Assembly: GCA_002327405.1 (NCBI GenBank) | Contig: DCVO01000037.1 | Span: forward strand, 17,153 to 27,067 | Length of the DNA: 9,915 bases | Reading direction: 5' to 3' | Origin: Thiobacillus sp. UBA2186 | GTDB taxonomy: Bacteria > Pseudomonadota > Gammaproteobacteria > Burkholderiales > Thiobacillaceae | Part shown: piece by piece, positions 5,672 to 9,915 of the stretch | Layout of the letters: the number at the start of each line of letters is the position of its first letter | Numbering within the stretch: the first letter of the stretch is position 1 | The notes under the pieces: generated by a model | The model's input: only the letters and a program-made list of their open reading frames with translations | Database searches by the model: none | What the model was told of the DNA's origin: nothing | Translations under genes and position numbers: made by a program

Positions 5672-6973
5672 CTATTCGACGCCGACGAAAGCCACCAGGC
5701 CGTGCTTGCCGCCCGGCGGAACGGTGATTTCGTCGGGGCTGGCGTTGACGGTTTCCACGCACACCATGTCCTTGTATTCGCCCGCCGCCATGTCGGCAAA
5801 GCCCTTTTCCTTTTCGCTCCACGGGTTCCATACCACGCTGGACCGGCTGCCCGACTTGGCCACGCGGACGGTGCGGCCGAACACGGGGTCCTCGATCAGG
5901 CAGTCGGCAGCGGTGTCGATATAAACGCGGTCGGTCTCCTCGCTGAAGGTCACGGGCCCGCTCTGGGTGAACTGCTTGAAGTCGCGCGTTTTGTCGAGGT
6001 AGGCCGTGCCGTCGAGTCCGTGCACCTTGACCTGGCCAATGTCGCCGACGCGGAAATAGGTGTGCAGGCCATCGGTGAGGGTGAAGGGCGCGGCACCGGT
6101 GTTGCGCGTAACCAGTTCCATTTTCAGCGCCGCGCCCACGGTGACGATGAGCTCCAGGTCGAAGGGGTGATCCCAGATCGCGCGGGTGGATTCGTCGTCC
6201 TTGATGCCGAGCTTCAATACCACGGTGTCGGCGAGATCGACTTTGGCTTCGCGCACTTCCCACATGCGCGTGCGCACGAAGCCGTGCACGCCCTTGTCGC
6301 CGAGCTGTCCGAACCAGGGAAAGCACACCGGCACGCCGCCGCGCACGCCCTTGCCGGGCTGGTAGACCGCGGCCTTGGACACCCAGATCACCGGCTTGTG
6401 ACCATTGGGCTGCCATTCCAGCACCTGGCCGCCCTGCACCGCCACCCGCGCCATGGCGTCGGGCGTGGTGATCTCGGCCACCGGCAGGCCGGGCGCTGCG
6501 TCCTGGAAGCGCAGACGGCCGGGGATGGCAAAGCGGCTGTTCAAGGTTTCGCTGAAATTATCCAAGGTCTTCTCCATGCGTACGTGAGGAATGCCGGCGT
6601 CGGGGAACTCCCCGCCCACCCGAGTGAAACCGTATTTTGCGTAAAAAGCCGCAGCGCGCGTCTGGGCGTTGAGGAAGACTTTTCCCTTGCGCAGCTTCTC
6701 CGCCTCCATGAGCAGGGTCTTGATGATCAGGCGGCCCACTCCCCTGCCCCGATAATCCTTCAGCACCGCCATGCGGCCGATGTGGCCGTCGGCCAGCATG
6801 CGCCCGCAGCCGACGGGCTCATCGCCTTCGGTCACCAGCACGTGCAGGGCGTGTTCGTCCTCGCCGTCCCATTCCAGTGCTTCCGGCACTTGCTGCTCTT
6901 CGATGAACACCGTGCGGCGGATGAAGGAGAGTTCGGCCTGTGCGTCTGCCCAACTGACTTTGTGGATTCTCAT
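5672..6973 (-). CDS. Fusion: GNAT acetyltransferase + D-hexose-6-phosphate mutarotase (YeaD-like)
   Basis: One uninterrupted 433-aa frame holds two domains. Residues 1 to about 135 are a GNAT N-acetyltransferase, with the acetyl-CoA loop R75-G-R-G78-V-G80 and the late motif AAAFYAKYGFTRVG. About 20 linker residues follow. From about 155 to the end is a YeaD-type mutarotase (aldose 1-epimerase superfamily) with RGGVPVCFPWFG, His230 (VHGFVR), His304 (LHTYF) and Glu407 (CVETVNA), the last likely catalytic. The mutarotase interconverts anomers of hexose 6-phosphates; the acetyltransferase substrate is unknown. The ATG at 6973 is chosen because GNAT relatives start there; a TTG at 6988 would add five residues. 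Ribosome binding is weak. The two domains normally occur as separate proteins, so the fusion is unusual. It follows the ABC exporter on the same strand after a 121-nt gap with a hairpin. Confidence 0.9.
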   Translation of the reverse strand: MRIHKVSWADAQAELSFIRRTVFIEEQQVPEALEWDGEDEHALHVLVTEGDEPVGCGRMLADGHIGRMAVLKDYRGRGVGRLIIKTLLMEAEKLRKGKVFLNAQTRAAAFYAKYGFTRVGGEFPDAGIPHVRMEKTLDNFSETLNSRFAIPGRLRFQDAAPGLPVAEITTPDAMARVAVQGGQVLEWQPNGHKPVIWVSKAAVYQPGKGVRGGVPVCFPWFGQLGDKGVHGFVRTRMWEVREAKVDLADTVVLKLGIKDDESTRAIWDHPFDLELIVTVGAALKMELVTRNTGAAPFTLTDGLHTYFRVGDIGQVKVHGLDGTAYLDKTRDFKQFTQSGPVTFSEETDRVYIDTAADCLIEDPVFGRTVRVAKSGSRSSVVWNPWSEKEKGFADMAAGEYKDMVCVETVNASPDEITVPPGGKHGLVAFVGVE

Positions 6974-6994
6974 GCCTGCATAAATCAATCGACA

Positions 6995-7062
6995 ACAGGG
7001 AGGTTAAGGGAGGAATGGGAGGAATGATTTTTTACTCCCTGAACCTCTCATATCCTCCCTGT
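6995..7062. repeat. Purine-rich inverted repeat / large hairpin
   Basis: ACAGGGAGG (6995-7003) pairs perfectly with CCTCCCTGT (7054-7062). An overlapping inner pair, 7001-7012 with 7035-7046, matches at 11 of 12 positions. The two can stack into one long stem with a 10-nt bulge. It lies between the ABC exporter stop and the fusion gene and may terminate or process their transcript. The unit AGGGAGG recurs three times in the left arm. Confidence 0.6.
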
Positions 7063-7094
7063 AAATTCGCTTTTCGGTTGTTCAAAAATTCAGC

Positions 7095-8909
7095 TCAGGC
7101 CGCCTCGGCCTGGTCCTTCATCGCCTGCTGCTGCATCTCCCACATGTGCGCGTAATGGCCGTGCATGGCGAGCAGCACTTCGTGGCGGCCGCGCTCGACG
7201 ATGCGGCCGGCTTCCATGACCAGGATCTCGTCGGCGTCGATGATGGTGGAGAGGCGATGGGCGATGGTGAGGCTGGTGCGGTTCTTCATCACTTCGCGCA
7301 GCTCGGCCTGGATGATCTTCTCCGTCTTCGAATCCAGCGCCGAGGTGGCCTCGTCCAGCACCAGGATGGCCGGGTTTTTCAACAGCGTCCTGGCGATGGC
7401 CACGCGCTGCTTCTCGCCGCCGGAGAGCTTGAGTCCCCGCTCGCCCACCACCGTGTCCCAGCCCTTGGGCAGCGACTCGATGAAATGCAGGATGTGCGCC
7501 GCGCGCGCGGCTTCCACCACCTGCTCGCGCGTCGCCTCCGGCTTGCCGTAGGCGATGTTGTAGTAGAGCGTGTCGTTGAACAGCACGGTGTCCTGCGGCA
7601 CGATGCCGATGGCGGCGCGCAGGCTTTCCTGGGTCACGTCGCGGATGTCCTGGCCGTCGATGCTGATGGATCCGCCGGTGACGTCGTAGAAGCGGAACAG
7701 GAGCCGCACCAGGGTGGACTTGCCCGCGCCGGAAGCGCCGACCACGGCGACGGTGCGCCCGGCCGGAATGTCGAAGCTCACGCCCTTCAGGATGGGACGC
7801 TCGGGGTCGTAGGCGAAGCTGACTTCGTCGAAGCGCACCGCGCCGCCCGCAACGACGAGCGGCCTTGCGCCGGGCTTGTCCCTGACCTCGATATTCTGCG
7901 TGAGCAGCTTGAACATGCGCTCGATGTCGGTGATGGACTGCTTGATTTCGCGGTACATGACGCCGAGGAAATTGAGCGGCAGGAAGATCTGCACCAGGAA
8001 GGCGTTGATCATGACCAGGTCGCCCAGGCTCAGGGTCCCTGCCACCACGCCGGCGGATGCGCGCCAGAGCACGAGTGTCACGCCGATGGCGATGATGAAG
8101 GCCTGCACGGTATTGAGCAGCGACAGCGAGTTCTGGCTCTTCACCGCGGCTTCCTGCCAGTGCTCCATGCTGGTGTTATAGCGCTCGGTCTCGAATTTCT
8201 CGTTGCCGAAATATTTGACCGTCTCGTAGTTGATGAGGCTGTCCACCGCGCGTGTAGTGGCGATGGAATCGAGCTCGTTCATCCTGCGCCGGTACTTGGT
8301 GCGCCATTCGGTGATGACGATGGTCATGACCATGTAGATCACGACCACGCCCACGGTGATCGCGGCGAACACCCAGTCGAACTGCACCAGCAGGATGGCG
8401 CCCACCAGCAGGATCTCGATCAGGGTGGGCGCGATGCGGAACAGCAGATAGTTGATGATGGCCGAAATGCCCTGGCTGCCGCGCTCGATGTCGCGCGTGA
8501 CGCCGCCGGTCTGGCGCTCGAGATGGAAGCGCAGCGACAGGTTGTGCAAATGGCGGAAAGCCTCGATGCTGATCTTGCGGATCATGCCCTGGGTGACCCT
8601 GGCGAAGATCATGTCCCTGAGGTCGGTGAACAGCGTGGTGGCCAGACGCAAGACGCCGTAGCCGACGATGAGCGCGGTCGGCAGGATCAGCACCGCGTTC
8701 TTGGCGGTGTCCAGGCTGTCGACGATGTGCTTGAGCACGATGGGCACGCCGATGGTGGCGAGCTTGGCGCCGATCAGGAAGGCGACGGCAAAAAAGAAGC
8801 GCCAGCGGTACTCCCAGAGATAAGGCCCGAGCTTCTTCAGGGTGCGCCAGTCGGCGGTGCCGGCCGGGGGGATCGAGCCGGCGGAGTTTTTTGCGGCGTG
8901 GTGTCTCAT
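7095..8909 (-). CDS. Atm1/HMT1-type ABC exporter (fused permease-ATPase)
   Basis: The 604-aa half-transporter has an N-terminal membrane domain with about six helices (near 38-60, 72-93, 155-176, 178-200, 262-284, 296-318) and a C-terminal ATPase. ATPase motifs are Walker A GASGAGKST (391-399), Q-loop Gln439, signature LSGGE (495-499), Walker B ILVLDE (515-520), D-loop SALD (523-526) and H-loop His551. The stretch DSLINYETVKYFGNE (223-237) is a hallmark of the Atm1 group, which exports glutathione conjugates or glutathione-bound sulfur or metal species from the cytoplasm as a homodimer. The exact substrate here is unknown. Length is normal. The ATG at 8909 has no evident Shine-Dalgarno. The gene is divergent from the YffB gene, and the GNAT-mutarotase fusion follows on the same strand. 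Confidence 0.95.
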   Translation of the reverse strand: MRHHAAKNSAGSIPPAGTADWRTLKKLGPYLWEYRWRFFFAVAFLIGAKLATIGVPIVLKHIVDSLDTAKNAVLILPTALIVGYGVLRLATTLFTDLRDMIFARVTQGMIRKISIEAFRHLHNLSLRFHLERQTGGVTRDIERGSQGISAIINYLLFRIAPTLIEILLVGAILLVQFDWVFAAITVGVVVIYMVMTIVITEWRTKYRRRMNELDSIATTRAVDSLINYETVKYFGNEKFETERYNTSMEHWQEAAVKSQNSLSLLNTVQAFIIAIGVTLVLWRASAGVVAGTLSLGDLVMINAFLVQIFLPLNFLGVMYREIKQSITDIERMFKLLTQNIEVRDKPGARPLVVAGGAVRFDEVSFAYDPERPILKGVSFDIPAGRTVAVVGASGAGKSTLVRLLFRFYDVTGGSISIDGQDIRDVTQESLRAAIGIVPQDTVLFNDTLYYNIAYGKPEATREQVVEAARAAHILHFIESLPKGWDTVVGERGLKLSGGEKQRVAIARTLLKNPAILVLDEATSALDSKTEKIIQAELREVMKNRTSLTIAHRLSTIIDADEILVMEAGRIVERGRHEVLLAMHGHYAHMWEMQQQAMKDQAEAA

Positions 8910-8965
8910 GTGCGGTTAAAATTCATGTTCCATTGCATTTTACCGCCGCCATTTCCAACCCGAGC
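8910..8965. promoter_or_regulatory. Divergent intergenic region of ABC exporter and yffB
   Basis: This 56-nt AT-richer gap must serve both genes. TAAAAT occurs on the plus strand at 8917-8922 and on the minus strand at 8942-8937; each could be a -10 box. Neither has a convincing -35 at the right distance, so promoter placement stays open. Confidence 0.3.
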
Positions 8966-9313
8966 ATGAAAATCTACGGCATCTCCAACTGCGACACGGT
9001 CAGGAAGGCGCGCGCCTGGCTGGATGAGCACGGCATCGAGGCCGAATTCCACGACTACAGAAAACAGGGCGTGCCGCTCGATGTGTTGAAAAAGGCCGCG
9101 AAACAACTGGGCTGGGAAGCGCTCATCAACAGACGCGGCCCGACCTGGCGCAAGCAGCCGGACGCGGTGAAGAATTCCATCACCGGCGAAAAGGCGGCCT
9201 TCGACTTCCTCGCCGCCACCCCCAGCGCCATCAAGCGCCCCCTGCTGGAAGTGGACGGCACCTATCATCTGGGCTTTTCGCCCGAAGAATATGCCGCAAT
9301 TTTCAGAAAATGA
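8966..9313 (+). CDS. yffB: YffB-type ArsC/Spx-family protein
   Basis: The 115-aa protein begins MKIYGISNCDTVRKARAWL, with the single conserved Cys9 of the YffB branch of the arsenate reductase/Spx thioredoxin-fold family. Further family blocks are FHDYRKQG (28-35), GWEALINRRGPTWRK (49-63) and IKRPLLEVDG (89-98). The physiological role of YffB is unsettled, and arsenate reduction should not be assumed. I chose the ATG at 8966 because the beta strand MKIYGI opens the fold; the frame extends upstream to 8891 but overlaps the divergent ABC gene. It directly precedes dapE, a pairing also known from E. coli. Confidence 0.92.
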   Translation: MKIYGISNCDTVRKARAWLDEHGIEAEFHDYRKQGVPLDVLKKAAKQLGWEALINRRGPTWRKQPDAVKNSITGEKAAFDFLAATPSAIKRPLLEVDGTYHLGFSPEEYAAIFRK

Positions 9314-9322
9314 TTCGAACGA

Positions 9323-9362
9323 GGAGGACAGGAGGCTTATTCAAACCCTGGTTTTTGTCCTC
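9323..9362. repeat. Purine-rich inverted repeat between yffB and dapE
   Basis: GAGGACA (9324-9330) pairs with TGTCCTC (9356-9362) across a 25-nt loop. The left arm is part of the purine run GAGGAGGACAGGAGG (9321-9335). It resembles in style the GGAGG-rich inverted repeat at 6995-7062 and could be a weak terminator or processing site in the transcript. Confidence 0.4.
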
Positions 9363-9383
9363 GCGACCTCTTCGTGAACAAAA

Positions 9384-9915
9384 ATGACTGATACCCTAGC
9401 CCTCGCCAAAGACCTCATTGCGCTTAAGTCCAACACCCCGGACGATGCCGGCTGCCAGGACCTGCTCATGGCCCGCCTCGCCCCCTTGGGCTTCACGTTC
9501 GAGACCATCGAATCCAACGGCGTCACCAATCTGTGGGCGCGCAAGGGAGCGGAATCTCCCGTGGTGTGCTTCGCCGGCCATACCGACGTGGTGCCCCCCG
9601 GCCCGCTGGAGCAGTGGCTCTCCGACCCCTTCACCCCCACCATCCGCGACGGCGTGCTATACGGGCGCGGCGCCTCGGACATGAAGACCTCGATCGCCGC
9701 CTTCGTCACCGCCATCGAGGGGTTTCTGGCCAGGCATCCCCAGCACAAGGGCTCGATCGCCTTGCTCGTCACCTCGGACGAGGAAGGCGTGGCCACGGAC
9801 GGCACGGTGAAGGTGGTGGAAAGCCTGGCCGCGCGCGGCGAAAAAATCGACTACTGCATCGTCGGCGAGCCCACCTGCGTTTCCAGGCTCGGCGACACCA
9901 TCAAGAACGGCCGCC
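9384..9915 (+). CDS. dapE: Succinyl-diaminopimelate desuccinylase, N-terminal part
   Basis: The frame starts at the ATG at 9384 and runs open to the window edge (177 codons visible, about half of a typical DapE). The enzyme is a zinc M20-family hydrolase that cleaves N-succinyl-LL-diaminopimelate in lysine and peptidoglycan precursor synthesis. Visible metal and catalytic residues are His66 and Asp68 (AGHTDVVPPG), Asp99 (GRGASDMKT), Glu133/Glu134 (TSDEEG) and Glu162 (GEPT). The N-terminal TPDDAGCQ block is characteristic of DapE among M20 enzymes. No good Shine-Dalgarno is seen near the start. It lies 70 nt after yffB on the same strand and probably shares its transcript. Confidence 0.95.
   Translation, partial: MTDTLALAKDLIALKSNTPDDAGCQDLLMARLAPLGFTFETIESNGVTNLWARKGAESPVVCFAGHTDVVPPGPLEQWLSDPFTPTIRDGVLYGRGASDMKTSIAAFVTAIEGFLARHPQHKGSIALLVTSDEEGVATDGTVKVVESLAARGEKIDYCIVGEPTCVSRLGDTIKNGR

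Noticed and set aside
5702..7027. Plus-strand open frame opposite the GNAT-mutarotase fusion
   Set aside because: Shadow of a recognised gene; no recognisable domain.
7146..8969. Long plus-strand open frame (607 codons) opposite the ABC exporter
   Set aside because: It mirrors a gene with all ABC motifs. The translation is full of Asp, His and Gly with no domain pattern.

Overview
The window looks like ordinary chromosome of a GC-rich betaproteobacterium, broken by one short AT-richer accessory islet. The organism call is an inference. It rests on the mix of GluRS, a YffB-dapE pair, an Atm1-type ABC exporter, a DUF2237 protein, a lipoprotein cytochrome c and a DsrC/TusE relative, which suits a respiratory, possibly sulfur-metabolising lineage such as the Nitrosomonadales. 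No species can be named.

Layout: a partial tRNA (minus) diverges from gltX (plus, 137-1540). A tRNA-Thr(CGT) with its own promoter and a near-perfect intrinsic terminator follows (1550-1704). From about 1705 to 2975 base composition shifts to visibly AT-richer. This islet holds one minus-strand gene, a DUF3800 protein (1760-2665). Just upstream of it, on the same strand, is a compact predicted RNA gene: a TTGACA-N17-TAGATT promoter, a start point expected at about 2775, a three-way-junction fold at 2714-2775, and a run of eight T at 2713-2706. The rest of the islet up to about 2975 is non-coding and rich in small inverted repeats. The islet sits against a tRNA 3' end, which is where integrative elements usually land, but no integrase and no duplicated tRNA end is visible.

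GC-rich host sequence resumes before 3072 with three plus-strand genes: a membrane-anchored protein of unknown function, a DUF2237 protein overlapping it by ATGA, and an exported protein of unknown function. A hairpin separates these from a convergent lipoprotein c-type cytochrome (minus, 4756-5247). Divergent from that is a DsrC/TusE-like protein that lacks both redox-active cysteines of the family. Next, on the minus strand, are an unusual single-ORF fusion of a GNAT acetyltransferase with a YeaD-type hexose-6-phosphate mutarotase (5672-6973) and an Atm1/HMT1-type ABC exporter (7095-8909). Divergent from the exporter, on plus, are a YffB (ArsC/Spx-like) protein and the start of dapE (lysine and peptidoglycan biosynthesis), which runs off the window.

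The most interesting item is the small structured RNA beside the DUF3800 gene. Promoter, start point, fold and poly-T all fall in register, so it reads as a complete short RNA gene or a leader attenuator of DUF3800. The other points of note are the GNAT-mutarotase fusion, the cysteine-less DsrC homologue and the purine-rich inverted repeats in two intergenic gaps.
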